In this document: positions 1 to 9,410 of the stretch, in pieces | How positions within the stretch are numbered: position 1 is the stretch's first letter | Layout of the letters: every line of letters starts with the position of its first letter | NCBI RefSeq assembly: GCF_018760785.1 | Contig: NZ_JAHHZO010000001.1 | Coordinates: 558,001 to 622,000 of the forward strand | Direction: 5' to 3' | Origin: Rhizobium sp. CSW-27 | GTDB lineage: Bacteria > Pseudomonadota > Alphaproteobacteria > Rhizobiales > Rhizobiaceae | DNA: 64,000 bases | Notes under the pieces: model-generated | Told to the model about the DNA's origin: nothing | Databases searched by the model: none | Seen by the model: the letters and a program-made list of their open reading frames with translations, nothing else | Position numbers and translations under genes: made by a program

Positions 1-640
1 CTTTCCGCTGAAGCCGGTCTGGGCCGAGTTTTTCGTCGGCATCGTCAGCTGCGGCATCGTGCTCGGCGCGGTCAACGTGCTGAACAGCTATTACATGCCG
101 GTCAACCTGGCACGCAAATATGCGGAAGAGAACGGCATAGCCTGGCCGGAGGGCGGGCTCGACATCCCGCTCGGCATCGCCATTCCGGTGCTGATCGCGC
201 TTGGCATCGCGATCGTGATGACCTTCCTCACCAACCGCACGCGCTTCGGCCGCTATGTCTTTGCGATCGGCGGCAATCCGGAAGCGGCGGAGCTTGCCGG
301 CATCAAGACGCGCTGGGTGACGGTGCGGCTGTTTGCCCTGATGGGCGCGCTCTGCGCCATTGCGGCGGCCATTTCCACCGCCCGCCTCAATGCCGCAACC
401 AATGCCCAGGGCACGCTCGACGAGCTCTATACCATCGCGGCGGCCGTCATCGGCGGCACTTCGCTTGCCGGCGGTGTCGGCACCATCGCGGGCGCGGTTC
501 TCGGCGCGCTCGTCATGCAATCGCTGAATTCCGGCATGGTGCTGCTCGGCATGGATGCGCCGCTGCAAAGCATCGTGATCGGCATGGTGCTGGTGCTGGC
601 GGTCTGGCTCGACACCATCTATCGCGCCCGCGCTCGCTAG
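1..640 (+). CDS. Sugar ABC transporter permease, XylH-like (5' truncated)
   Basis: Inner-membrane permease of a carbohydrate ABC importer. The reading frame is already open at base 2, so the true start lies outside the window and only about the last 212 residues are present. Several hydrophobic helices are visible. The loop [20 protein letters not shown] followed by an LAVWLD end is characteristic of the RbsC/XylH permease family. The ATPase gene follows after 14 bases, so both belong to one operon, and a periplasmic sugar-binding protein gene is expected upstream. The resemblance is closest to xylose-type permeases, but the substrate cannot be proven from this fragment. Confidence 0.85.
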   Translation, partial: FPLKPVWAEFFVGIVSCGIVLGAVNVLNSYYMPVNLARKYAEENGIAWPEGGLDIPLGIAIPVLIALGIAIVMTFLTNRTRFGRYVFAIGGNPEAAELAGIKTRWVTVRLFALMGALCAIAAAISTARLNAATNAQGTLDELYTIAAAVIGGTSLAGGVGTIAGAVLGALVMQSLNSGMVLLGMDAPLQSIVIGMVLVLAVWLDTIYRARAR

Positions 641-654
641 AAGGAGTAGGAAAG

Positions 655-1440
<786 letters not shown>

Positions 1441-1451
1441 GCAGGTCCTTT

Positions 1452-1483
1452 GAATGCGGCAGCGACACCAGGCTGCCGCATTC
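1452..1483 (+). terminator. Hairpin after the sugar ABC operon
   Basis: An 11-bp perfect stem (GAATGCGGCAG at 1452-1462 with CTGCCGCATTC at 1473-1483) starts 11 bases after the ATPase stop. No T-run follows, so it may act as an imperfect terminator or an mRNA-stabilising hairpin. Confidence 0.5.
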
Positions 1484-1579
1484 GACAATAGTCCAATAGT
1501 CGAAGCCTCATGCAATTGACCATGCCTCCCCCGCACTCCATGATGATGGCGGGAGTTCAAGAGACTTGGGAGGGTCATC

Positions 1580-2539
1580 ATGAAGCACATCACACGCCGC
1601 GCCGTTCTTGCCAGTGCCATTGCCGCCGGGCTTTCGGCGGCAGCACCTTCGGCCAAGGCCGCTGAATTCATCAATGTCCTGACCGGCGGCACCTCCGGCG
1701 TCTATTATCCGCTCGGCGTCGCGCTGTCGGAAATCTACGGCCAGAACATCAAGGATGCCCGCACGCAGGTGCAGGCGACCAAGGCCTCCGTCGAGAACCT
1801 CAACCTGCTGCAGGCTGGCCGCGGCGAAATCGGCTTTGCGCTCGGCGATTCCGTCAAGATGGCCTGGGACGGCAACAAGGAGGCCGGTTTTCCGGGCAAG
1901 CTCGACAAGCTGCGCGGCATTGCCGGCATTTATTCCAACTATGTGCAGATCGTCGCCTCGAAGGACTCCGGCGTGACCTCGCTTGCCGATCTGAAGGGCA
2001 AGAGCCTGTCGGTCGGCGCGCCGAAATCCGGCACCGAACTCAATGCGCGCCAGATCTTCGAGGCCGCCGGCATGTCCTACAAGGATCTCGGCAAGACGGA
2101 ATATCTGCCCTTTGCCGAATCCGTCGAGCTGATCAAGAACCGCCAGCTGGATGCGACCCTGCAATCGGCGGGTCTCGGCGTCGCCTCGATCCGCGATCTC
2201 GCCAGTTCGCTGCCGATCAATGTCGTGGCCGTGCCGGCCGATGTGGTGACGAAGATCGGCGCGCCCTATACGGCGGCCACCATTCCCGCCGGCACCTATG
2301 ACGGCCAGACGGCGGATGTGCCGACCGCAGCCGTCGGCAATTTCCTCATCACCCATTCCGGCGTCTCGGACGAGACCGCCTACCAGATGACGAAACTTCT
2401 CTTCGAAAACCTGCCGAAGCTGACCGCGGCCCATGCCGCCGCCAAGGCGATCGACGTGAAAAAGGCGCTCGATGGCATGCCGGTGCCGCTGCATCCGGGG
2501 GCGGAGCGCTATTACAGGGAAGTCGGGCTGATCAAGTAA
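1580..2539 (+). CDS. TAXI family TRAP transporter solute-binding protein
   Basis: Periplasmic receptor of a TRAP-type secondary importer. The 319-residue protein opens with a Sec signal peptide (RR, hydrophobic stretch, AKA-AE cleavage near residue 27). It continues with the TAXI-family opening LTGGTSGVYYPLGVALSEI and later GAPKSGTELNARQIFEAAG. TAXI receptors feed solutes such as dicarboxylates or amino acids to a fused DctQM-type permease, and such a permease gene lies about 300 bases downstream with a repeat element between them. The substrate is unknown. The start ATG follows GGGAGGGTCATC. Confidence 0.9.
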   Translation: MKHITRRAVLASAIAAGLSAAAPSAKAAEFINVLTGGTSGVYYPLGVALSEIYGQNIKDARTQVQATKASVENLNLLQAGRGEIGFALGDSVKMAWDGNKEAGFPGKLDKLRGIAGIYSNYVQIVASKDSGVTSLADLKGKSLSVGAPKSGTELNARQIFEAAGMSYKDLGKTEYLPFAESVELIKNRQLDATLQSAGLGVASIRDLASSLPINVVAVPADVVTKIGAPYTAATIPAGTYDGQTADVPTAAVGNFLITHSGVSDETAYQMTKLLFENLPKLTAAHAAAKAIDVKKALDGMPVPLHPGAERYYREVGLIK

Positions 2540-2592
2540 GGGGTAGATCTGTCCTGCACGATCCTGAGGCAAGGCAAGCGAGTGTCTCGAAA

Positions 2593-2743
2593 AGCCCCCC
2601 TCTGGCCTGCCGGCCATCTCCCCCACAAGGGGGGAGAAGGCAAGCGGCAGCGCTGCGCTCACCAGGGTTACCAGCCGTTTGGGGCAGCGATGGCGTGGCA
2701 GGTTAGTCCCTCCCCCTTGTGGGGAGGGGTTGGGGAGGGGTCT
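2593..2743 (+). repeat. RIME-like mosaic intergenic repeat, copy A
   Basis: The left block (CCCCCTCTGGCCTGCCGGCC, then a CTCCCCCACAAGGGGGGAG hairpin) and the right block (CTCCCCCTTGTGGGGAG with a GGGGTTGGGGAGGGG tail) flank about 70 bases of unrelated sequence. The same two blocks recur at 12898-13046 (inverted) and 23171-23303, each with a different middle. This resembles rhizobial intergenic mosaic elements. It fills most of the space between the TAXI receptor and its permease. Otherwise the 2540-2835 gap holds nothing I can identify. Confidence 0.8.
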
Positions 2744-2835
2744 TTGTCACAAATGACAGCCGCACTTCTATTCCGGAGACGGATGACAGGCGACAGAGGT
2801 GGACCGGACGACAGACGGAAATGGGTGGGATGCGC

Positions 2836-4947
2836 ATGACACAGACCCTGGTGGAACAGGACGCAGCGGCCGAGATCGAGGAGGCCCATACGGAGGGCCT
2901 GCCCTCCGGCTTCGGCGAGGGGCTGATGGGCCGCATCGCCTTCTGGATCGCCTTCTCCTTCTCGCTGTTCCAGCTGTGGACCGCAGCCTATGGCACCATG
3001 CCGAGCCAGGTTGTGCGGGCCATGCATGTGGGCTTCCTGCTTTTGCTCGGCTTCGGGCTGATCGGCAATCTGGTGGCAAAGACACCCGCCGGGCGTCTCT
3101 GGTTCTGGGGTCTCGGCCTCCTCGGCTTTTCGACCGGTATCTACAACTGGGTCTTCTACGAGGACCTGATCCTGCGCAGCGGGTTTCTGACCCCTGTCGA
3201 TCTCGCGGTCGGCAGCATCGTCATCGTGCTCGTCTTTGAGGGCGCGCGCCGCCTGATGGGCCTGCCGCTGACGATCATTTCGGGCATCTTTCTCGCCTAC
3301 TGCTTCTTCGGCCAATACATGCCCGGCCCCTTCGTGCATCGCGGTTATGATTTCGAGCAGATCATCGAGCATTTCGGCTTCGGCACGGAGGGCATCTACG
3401 GCACGCCGATCTATGTCTCGGCGGCCTATATCTTCATCTTCGTCGTGTTCGCATCCTTCCTGGAGCGCGGCGGCATGCTCGGCCTGTTCAACGATTTCGC
3501 ACTCGGTCTCGTCGGATCGTGGAAGGGCGGCCCGGCGCAGGTCTGCGTCATGTCCTCGGCGCTGATGGGCACGATCTCCGGCTCCGGCGTTGCCAATGTG
3601 GTGGCCAGCGGCCAGTTCACCATTCCGCTGATGAAACGTTTCGGTTTTCGTTCCGCCTTTGCCGGAGGCGTCGAGGCGACCTCCTCCATGGGCGGGCAGA
3701 TCATGCCGCCGGTGATGGGCGCCGTTGCCTTCATCATGACCGAGACGCTGAACGTGCCTTACGCCGATATCGTCAAGGCTGCGCTGATCCCGGCGATCCT
3801 CTATTTCGGCGTCTGTTTCTGGATGGTCTATCTGGAAGCCGGCAAGGCGGGGCTTGCGGGGCTTCCCAAGGCGGAGCTTCCCAACCCTTGGGCAGCCGTG
3901 AAGGAACACTGGCCGCTGATCCTGCCGCTCGCCGCCCTCGTCTACCTGCTGTTTGCCGGTTACACGCCGATCTTTGCCGGAACGATGGGACTGGCACTCG
4001 TCGTCGTGCTTTTGCTCGGCATGCCGCTTGCCGCGCGCATCGGACCTCTCGCCTTCCGCATCGTCTTCTGGCTGGCGATCGGTTTTGCCGCGAGCGCCTT
4101 CCTGAAATTCGGCGTCAACATCCTCGTCCTTATCATCCTTGGCATGATCGCCGCCTGTTTCTTCGTCAGGGGCGGGCGCGACACGCTGGTGATCTGCCGC
4201 GATGCCATGGCGGAGGGTGCCAAGAACGCGCTTCCCGTCGGCATTGCCTGCGCGATCGTCGGCATCGTCATCGGCACGCTAACGCTGACCGGCATTGCCT
4301 CCACCTTCATCGGCGCCATCATCCGCATCGGCGAGGAGCACCTGTTCCTCTCGCTCGTGCTGACGATGATCACCTGTCTGATCCTCGGCATGGGCATTCC
4401 GACGATCCCGAACTACATCATCACCTCGTCGCTTGCCGGGCCGGCTCTGCTGGAACTCGGCGTGCCGCTGATCGTCAGCCACATGTTCGTCTTCTATTTC
4501 GGCATCATGGCGGATCTGACCCCGCCGGTGGCGCTTGCCTGTTTCGCGGCGGCCCCCATGGCGAAAACCTCCGGCCTGAAGATTTCCATCGAGGCGACGA
4601 AGCTTGCGACAGCCGGCTTCGTCGTGCCCTTCATGGCCGTTTATGCCCCGGCGCTGATGCTGCAGGATGCCGGGCCGATTGCTGCGGCCTGGGGCTATCC
4701 GGTGGAGGTGGCCTATGTCTTCTTCAAGGCCTGTTTCGGCATCGGGCTGTGGGGGGCGGCGGTGGTGGGTTATCTCTTCTCCCGCCTCAACCTGCTGGAA
4801 CGCGCCGTGGCGCTCATCGCCGGGGCCTGCATGGTGCTGGCATTGCCGCTGACCGATGAGGCGGGTTTTGCGCTCGGTTTTGCCTTCCTGATCTACCATT
4901 ACCTGAAGACACGCCGCAGCACCGCGACACCGGCGGCAACGGCATGA
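2836..4947 (+). CDS. TRAP transporter fused permease (4TM + 12TM)
   Basis: Inner-membrane permease in which the small DctQ-like and large DctM-like TRAP subunits are fused into one protein of about 703 residues. The N-terminal third carries a few helices. The long DctM-like part contains the conserved GTISGSGVANVVASGQFTIP and GGQIMPPVMGAVAFIM stretches and a later GMGIPTIPNYII. It works with the TAXI receptor encoded upstream and overlaps the DUF1850 gene by four bases. Alternative in-frame starts exist at 2821 and 2830. I chose 2836 because GGTGGGA lies about six bases before it and the residues upstream look non-conserved. Confidence 0.9.
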   Translation: MTQTLVEQDAAAEIEEAHTEGLPSGFGEGLMGRIAFWIAFSFSLFQLWTAAYGTMPSQVVRAMHVGFLLLLGFGLIGNLVAKTPAGRLWFWGLGLLGFSTGIYNWVFYEDLILRSGFLTPVDLAVGSIVIVLVFEGARRLMGLPLTIISGIFLAYCFFGQYMPGPFVHRGYDFEQIIEHFGFGTEGIYGTPIYVSAAYIFIFVVFASFLERGGMLGLFNDFALGLVGSWKGGPAQVCVMSSALMGTISGSGVANVVASGQFTIPLMKRFGFRSAFAGGVEATSSMGGQIMPPVMGAVAFIMTETLNVPYADIVKAALIPAILYFGVCFWMVYLEAGKAGLAGLPKAELPNPWAAVKEHWPLILPLAALVYLLFAGYTPIFAGTMGLALVVVLLLGMPLAARIGPLAFRIVFWLAIGFAASAFLKFGVNILVLIILGMIAACFFVRGGRDTLVICRDAMAEGAKNALPVGIACAIVGIVIGTLTLTGIASTFIGAIIRIGEEHLFLSLVLTMITCLILGMGIPTIPNYIITSSLAGPALLELGVPLIVSHMFVFYFGIMADLTPPVALACFAAAPMAKTSGLKISIEATKLATAGFVVPFMAVYAPALMLQDAGPIAAAWGYPVEVAYVFFKACFGIGLWGAAVVGYLFSRLNLLERAVALIAGACMVLALPLTDEAGFALGFAFLIYHYLKTRRSTATPAATA

Positions 4948-5303
4948 GCCTCTGCATTCTGACGGCGGGCAAGACGCTTGTGCTTGCCGTCAGCAGCTTC
5001 ACGCTCACCTGGACCCATTCGGTGGAAAAGGTGGAATGGCGCGAGAGCTACACAGTCGCCGGCAGCTATCTCCTGCTGAAGCAGGCAGCCGTGCAAGGCT
5101 CCGGAGCCGGCATGGAACCGGGTGCGGAAGCCGTGCTGCGCAATGGGTGGTGGGTGTGGGAACCGAAGCTGTCGCCACTGCCATCTCTCGTGCTGGCCGC
5201 CTCCGGCACCACCCCCGGCGGCTGGCGGCTGTGCCATGCCGGCGGCTGCATCACGCTTGGCGCGGAGGCCGGGCGTGCGGTGACGCTGAAACCCTGCGAA
5301 TAG
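4944..5303 (+). CDS. DUF1850 domain-containing protein, TRAP-associated
   Basis: A 119-residue protein whose ATG overlaps the permease stop (ATGA), so it is translationally coupled to the TRAP permease. DUF1850 genes commonly accompany TAXI-TRAP permeases. Their biochemical role is not established. Visible features are a short hydrophobic N terminus, the segment LTWTHSVEKVEWRESY, which fits the start of the family, and paired cysteines in LCHAGGCITL near the C terminus. It is probably exported or membrane-anchored and probably a helper of the transporter. It converges with a tiny gene on the other strand. Confidence 0.8.
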   Translation: MSLCILTAGKTLVLAVSSFTLTWTHSVEKVEWRESYTVAGSYLLLKQAAVQGSGAGMEPGAEAVLRNGWWVWEPKLSPLPSLVLAASGTTPGGWRLCHAGGCITLGAEAGRAVTLKPCE

Positions 5304-5316
5304 GGTTGCGGCAGCG

Positions 5317-5442
5317 TCAGGAGGGTTCGCCCGGCGTGAAGCCAATCATGTAGATCCCCGCCAGCACGATGGCGATGGCGAAGATGGTCAGTACGAAAGT
5401 GATCATGCCCCCGCGGGCCTTGGGTCCTGTGTCTTTTGCCAT
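5317..5442 (-). CDS. Small single-pass membrane protein, 41 residues
   Basis: A short open frame on the minus strand encoding MAKDTGPKARGGMI, then a hydrophobic helix rich in Ile, Val, Ala and Leu, and a short tail ending PGEPS. A basic N terminus, one membrane helix and a stop just before the convergent DUF1850 gene fit a real small membrane protein. It sits 95 bases downstream of xseB on the same strand, separated from it by a hairpin. Its function is unknown. Short proteins are often skipped by gene callers, so confidence rests on composition and position only. Confidence 0.6.
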   Translation of the reverse strand: MAKDTGPKARGGMITFVLTIFAIAIVLAGIYMIGFTPGEPS

Positions 5443-5508
5443 GGCCCGTCAACGTGTCGACCGGCCATTGGTTCCGCCGGGTTGCAGCGCCCGGCAAGGG
5501 GCGCGAGG

Positions 5509-5530
5509 CCGCCCTTGGTCCCAAGGGCGG
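5509..5530 (-). terminator. Perfect inverted repeat just after xseB
   Basis: CCGCCCTTGG, two bases, then CCAAGGGCGG form a fully paired 10-bp stem starting eight bases beyond the xseB stop. There is no T-run. It may attenuate transcription between xseB and the 41-residue gene, or protect the 3' end of the xseB message. Confidence 0.45.
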
Positions 5531-5537
5531 AGACAGG

Positions 5538-5792
5538 TCAGGCGCCGTCCAGCGGTTCGACGCCCTGCGGCTGGCCGGCCCGGTCCAGGCGGATCTTCTC
5601 GATGCGGTTTTCGGCGGCGGCCAGCAGCTTTTCGCAGTGCTTTTTCAGTGCCTCGCCACGCTCGTAGATGGCAATCGACTCGTCCAGCGCAACGTCGCCG
5701 CGCTCCAGGCGGGCCACGATGCTTTCCAGTTCCGCCACGGCCTTTTCAAAGGTGTAGCCGCTGACGTCGTGGGCGGTAGCGCTCTCCGACAT
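5538..5792 (-). CDS. xseB: Exodeoxyribonuclease VII small subunit
   Basis: Small subunit of exonuclease VII, which with XseA degrades single-stranded DNA from both ends. The 84-residue length is typical. The core [20 protein letters not shown] followed by [18 protein letters not shown] is the family signature and would form the helical hairpin that binds XseA. The gene begins two bases after the deacetylase-like gene ends, so the two are co-transcribed. In related rhizobia this pair lies near dxs, and here dxs is 8 kb away on the other strand. Confidence 0.95.
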   Translation of the reverse strand: MSESATAHDVSGYTFEKAVAELESIVARLERGDVALDESIAIYERGEALKKHCEKLLAAAENRIEKIRLDRAGQPQGVEPLDGA

Positions 5793-5794
5793 TC

Positions 5795-6730
5795 TTAGCC
5801 TTTCATCAGTCTGAGGATATGCAGGCCCGCCGATTCGGCGAGGCCTTCCAGATCATAGCCGCCTTCCAGCAGGCTGACGACCCGGTTGCCGGCGTATTTC
5901 CCGGCGATTTCCATCAGCCGTCCGGTGGCCCAGTCGAAATCGTCGCCGACGAGGTTGATCTGCGCCAGCGGATCGCGGTGATGGGCATCGAAGCCCGCGG
6001 AAATCAGCAGCAGGTCCGGGCGGAAATTGTTGAGCGCCGGCAGCACGCGGCTGGAAAAGGCCTCGCGGAAATGATCGCCCGCCGCATGCGGCGAAAGCGG
6101 TGCATTGACCACATTGTCATGCGCCCCGGTTTCCGAAAGCGCGCCGGTGCCGGGATAGAGCGGCATCTGGTGGGTGGAGCAGAACAGCACCGAGGGATCG
6201 TCCCAGAAGATATCCTGGGTGCCGTTGCCATGGTGCACGTCCCAGTCGACGATGGCGATGCGCTCGACGCCATAGGTCTTCTGCGCATGGCGGGCGGCAA
6301 TCGCCACGTTGTTGAACAGGCAGAAGCCCATGGCCTTGGCCTTTTCGGCATGGTGGCCGGGCGGGCGCGAGGCGACGAACACATTGTCGGCTGCGCCGGC
6401 AAACACGTCGTCCACGGCGGCGATTGCCCCGCCGACCGCCGTCAGCGCCGCCTGCAGGCTCTTCTGGCTGACATGCGTATCCGCCTCGATCTGGCGGATC
6501 AGATCCTCTTCCTCGGGGATCTCGCGCATCACGGAGAAGAGGTGGCTTTCGGGATGGGCAAGGGTTACCGCATCCTCGTTGGCCTGCGGGGCTTGCCTGC
6601 GGTCCAGCCGGTCGAAATTCGGATGCTCCAGCGCCAGCGCCAGCGAGCGCAGCCGATCGGCCCGCTCCGGATGGCCATCCGGCGTGTTGTGTTCGAGGAA
6701 GATCTTATGCTCGTAAAGACGGGTGGTCAT
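5795..6730 (-). CDS. Histone deacetylase family (class II-like) zinc hydrolase
   Basis: A cytoplasmic zinc-dependent amidohydrolase of the acetylpolyamine amidohydrolase/HDAC superfamily, about 311 residues. Hallmarks are [20 protein letters not shown] (the HH pair and substrate channel), [12 protein letters not shown] (metal-binding Asp and His) and [12 protein letters not shown] (second metal Asp). The substrate in bacteria of this group is uncertain and could be acetylated polyamines or other small amides. I chose the ATG at 6730 (MTTRLYEH), because the in-frame sequence upstream is not family-like. It is followed directly by xseB and diverges from the thioesterase gene. Confidence 0.9.
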   Translation of the reverse strand: MTTRLYEHKIFLEHNTPDGHPERADRLRSLALALEHPNFDRLDRRQAPQANEDAVTLAHPESHLFSVMREIPEEEDLIRQIEADTHVSQKSLQAALTAVGGAIAAVDDVFAGAADNVFVASRPPGHHAEKAKAMGFCLFNNVAIAARHAQKTYGVERIAIVDWDVHHGNGTQDIFWDDPSVLFCSTHQMPLYPGTGALSETGAHDNVVNAPLSPHAAGDHFREAFSSRVLPALNNFRPDLLLISAGFDAHHRDPLAQINLVGDDFDWATGRLMEIAGKYAGNRVVSLLEGGYDLEGLAESAGLHILRLMKG

Positions 6731-6882
6731 TGGTGCGGGCTCCTGCCACGGCCAAACACGGGCGCTGCCTGCGGAAATGGCGTAAAAACCAGCGGTTTTC
6801 AAGGCACTTCGGTGGCACGTGGCTTGTTCGAGCGGCTCGGCTCGTCTTAAATGCAGCCACAGCAACCGGCATGGGAGACGAT

Positions 6883-7275
6883 GTGAGCGACGAGACGATC
6901 CACAGCTTCCGCGTGGCCTTCCGCGATGTGGGCATGCGCGGCGAGATGCACAGTTCCTCCTATGTCTCCTATGCGGAAGAGGCGCTTGCCGAATTCTGGG
7001 CCACCCACGCCCCCGACATGCCGACGCCGGCCTTCGGCGTGTCCCGGGTCGGCTGCCAGCTGCACAAGGCGCTGCATGTGGGCGAAACGGTGAAGACCGC
7101 GGTGCGCGTCAGCAAGATCGGCGGCAAGACAGCCGGCTTCTCCATCCTGATGGAGCGCGACAACGAACTGGTGGCCGAGGCCGAAATCGTCTGGACCGCC
7201 TGCAATCCGGAGACCGGCGAGCCGATTCCCCTGCCCGAGGACCTGCGCGACTGGCTCTACCAGTATCTGGACTGA
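6883..7275 (+). CDS. Acyl-CoA thioesterase, hotdog (4HBT) family
   Basis: A protein of about 130 residues with the 4-hydroxybenzoyl-CoA thioesterase/YbgC-like fold, expected to hydrolyse acyl-CoA thioesters in the cytoplasm. The family-like segment FRDVGMRGEMHSSSYVSYAEEALAEFW (shown here as one region near residues 10-36) carries the region where YbgC-type enzymes have their active site. The start is uncertain. GTG at 6883 has GGGAGA five bases upstream, and ATG at 6871 is in frame. The substrate is unknown. It diverges from the deacetylase-like gene. Confidence 0.78.
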   Translation: MSDETIHSFRVAFRDVGMRGEMHSSSYVSYAEEALAEFWATHAPDMPTPAFGVSRVGCQLHKALHVGETVKTAVRVSKIGGKTAGFSILMERDNELVAEAEIVWTACNPETGEPIPLPEDLRDWLYQYLD

Positions 7276-7333
7276 GCGGCATTATCAGGCGGACTGCATG
7301 AGTCCTTAAGCAACCCGTCTCATCATCAAGATC

Positions 7334-7366
7334 CCGGCGCGCCCTGTTGGAAAAGGTGCGCGCCGG
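7334..7366. terminator. GC-rich hairpin between convergent genes
   Basis: CCGGCGCGC (7334-7342) pairs perfectly with GCGCGCCGG (7358-7366) in the space between the thioesterase stop and the bioY stop. It lies where both transcripts should end and could serve both, but no T-run follows on either strand. Confidence 0.4.
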
Positions 7367-7381
7367 CCCTGGACGCGCCGT

Positions 7382-7945
7382 TCACGCCCGCTGCGGCAGA
7401 AGCGGATAGCCCACCATCACGGCGCGGGCGGCGAGCGTGGCGATGGCGGCTTTCAGGAGGTCGCCGGGCAGGAAGGCGAGCGAGCCGAGGGCAACCTTGG
7501 CAAAGGGCGTGCCGGTGACGAGCGACACGACCGGCATGCCGAAGGCATAGACCACCACGATGCCGCCGAGGATGCTGGCAAGGAAGAAGCCGCCCATCTG
7601 CACGAGGCCGGACTGGCCCTCGCGCACGAGGCGTTCGGCAACCAGCCCGGTGACAAAGGCGCCGATGACCCAGCCGGCGATATAGCCGGCGGTCGGTCCC
7701 ATCAGCACGCCAAGGCCGCCGCGACCGCCGGACAGCACCGGCAGGCTGATGGCGACCAGCACCACCAGCAGCGCATAGGCCATTGCGCCGCGCCGGGCGC
7801 CGATGATGCAGCCGGCCAGCATGACGCCCATGGACTGCGCCGTGACCGGCACCGGGATGAAGCCGAGCGTGACCGGCGGAATGAGGCCGAGTACGATGAT
7901 GATCGCGGTGAACAGTGCCGCAAGAACCAGATCCCTGGTGGTCAT
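7382..7945 (-). CDS. bioY: Biotin transporter substrate-binding component BioY
   Basis: The biotin-capturing membrane protein (S component) of an energy-coupling-factor importer, about 187 residues with six hydrophobic helices. The N-terminal part LGLIPPVTLGFIPVPVTAQS and the later GGRGGLGVLMGPTAGYIAGW are the BioY biotin-site signatures. The ATG at 7945 starts MTTRDLVLAALF, and the longer in-frame extension is not hydrophobic or conserved. It is the third gene of bioM-bioN-bioY, but 138 bases separate it from bioN, so it may also have its own promoter. Confidence 0.93.
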   Translation of the reverse strand: MTTRDLVLAALFTAIIIVLGLIPPVTLGFIPVPVTAQSMGVMLAGCIIGARRGAMAYALLVVLVAISLPVLSGGRGGLGVLMGPTAGYIAGWVIGAFVTGLVAERLVREGQSGLVQMGGFFLASILGGIVVVYAFGMPVVSLVTGTPFAKVALGSLAFLPGDLLKAAIATLAARAVMVGYPLLPQRA

Positions 7946-8083
7946 GGAATTTCTCTCCGGAAGAAACAGTGCATGAGGCAGGAAGCCTGTCGCGGTCTTT
8001 CCGCCTGGCGCCCCTCGCTTCAAGCTCGTCTTTGATCGCCTGCCGTCATCGCAAGACCGCTGCACGTTCCTGCGCGACATGCC

Positions 8084-8689
8084 TTAGTGACCGCGAATGC
8101 CGCGCGCGTCAATCGCCTCGGCAATGCTGTCGGCATCCTTCAAGGTGGAAATGATCAGCGGACCGAGCAGGCGGTGCAGCTTCACCGGCACGCCGCGGGC
8201 GCGATGCGCTTCCCTCAGCGTCGCATGGCGGGCGGCGATCTCCGGCACGAAGCGCAGCACCAGGCCCACGGCCAGCCCCACATCGCTGGCCTTCACCACG
8301 CCGAGCCGCTCCAGCGGCAGCAGCAGGCGGGTGAGAACCGCCATGAAATCGGCAATGGAGGTGGTGGTGGTCACGGTGGCCGCGAAAAACAGGATGGCAA
8401 GCAGCCGGAGCGTGGAGGAGAGCGCTTCCAGCGGCGAAACCAGCACGACATTGAGGAGGCCGAACAGGCAGATGGTGATCAGCACCGGCCGCACCCGCCG
8501 CAACGCTTCACCGACCGAAAGCCCGAGCCGAAGATAGAGCGTGCCCGTGAGGATGACGGCCAGGGCAAGCGGCAGGGCGCTGTGCACGAAGAACAGGACA
8601 AGGCTTGCCAGCGCCAGCGCCGCAAGCTTCGGCCCCGCCGGCAGGCGGTGCATCGCGGTGTTTCCCGTCACATGCAGGCCTGTCAGCAT
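8084..8689 (-). CDS. bioN: Energy-coupling factor transmembrane protein BioN
   Basis: The T component that links the BioM ATPase to BioY, 201 residues, mostly membrane helices with a cytoplasmic C-terminal part. The segments VGLVLRFVPEI and TLREAHRARGVP match the coupling helices (Ala-Arg-Gly motif) of EcfT proteins. The later AIDARGIRG is a second, similar Ala-Arg-Gly motif, as EcfT proteins typically carry. Its ATG overlaps the end of bioM by seven bases, showing translational coupling. Confidence 0.9.
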   Translation of the reverse strand: MLTGLHVTGNTAMHRLPAGPKLAALALASLVLFFVHSALPLALAVILTGTLYLRLGLSVGEALRRVRPVLITICLFGLLNVVLVSPLEALSSTLRLLAILFFAATVTTTTSIADFMAVLTRLLLPLERLGVVKASDVGLAVGLVLRFVPEIAARHATLREAHRARGVPVKLHRLLGPLIISTLKDADSIAEAIDARGIRGH

Positions 8690-9363
8690 GCGGCGATCTC
8701 CCGGTAGCGGGCAATTGCTGCCGGCCCCTCGCCATCGAAGACGAGCGCCCCTTCGTGGAACACCAGCACCCGGCCGAAATCCCTGACCAGATCGAGATCA
8801 TGGCTGATGACGATCGCCTGCTCCTGCAGACCGTCGATCGCCGCCTTGACCAATGCGCGGTTCCTCAGATCAAGCTGGTTGGTCGGCTCGTCGAACAGGA
8901 TGAGCTTCGGGCGGTTCACAACGACGGCAGCGAGCGCGGCCAGTTGCAACTGCCCGCCGGACAGTTCATGCGGGCGTCTTGATGCCAGTTCGACAAGACC
9001 GAAGCGGGCAAGCACCGTCTCCACCCGCTCCTCGAGCTCCCTTCCCTTCAGGCCGCGGCTGCGCGGCCCGAGCGCGATGTCGTCGCGGATGACCGGCAGA
9101 ATGATCTGGTGGCCGGGGTTCTGGAAGATGAAGCCGGTAGCCGCCATCACCGCCTTCTCATCCGCCACCGTGTCGAGCCCGTCCAGCGTCACCTTTCCGC
9201 GGCTTGGCTTGGCGAGACCGTTGACGAGGCGGGCAAAGCTGGTCTTGCCCGACCCGTTGAGGCCGATCACGCCAATGCGGTTCTCGCGAAGCGAAAGCGA
9301 CAGCGGCTTCAGCGCCACCACCGGCCCATAGCTGAGTTCCGCCTGATCGAAGAGGATATGCAC
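8683..9363 (-). CDS. bioM: Biotin ECF transporter ATPase BioM
   Basis: ATP-binding subunit of the biotin importer, 226 residues. Walker A GLNGSGKTS, Q-loop region FIFQNPGHQI, signature LSGGQLQLAALAAV, Walker B LILFDEPTNQLDL and switch VISHDLDL are all present. Single-domain ATPases of this type are standard for BioMNY. The start is GTG at 9363, 47 bases after the end of the homocysteine S-methyltransferase gene on the same strand, so read-through from that gene is plausible. I see no BioR-type palindrome in the gap. Confidence 0.92.
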   Translation of the reverse strand: MHILFDQAELSYGPVVALKPLSLSLRENRIGVIGLNGSGKTSFARLVNGLAKPSRGKVTLDGLDTVADEKAVMAATGFIFQNPGHQIILPVIRDDIALGPRSRGLKGRELEERVETVLARFGLVELASRRPHELSGGQLQLAALAAVVVNRPKLILFDEPTNQLDLRNRALVKAAIDGLQEQAIVISHDLDLVRDFGRVLVFHEGALVFDGEGPAAIARYREIAAC

Positions 9364-9410
9364 CTGCCCTGCCGTTCCCGGTTACGTCGCCCTGCTGTTG
9401 CCGCCCGTTC

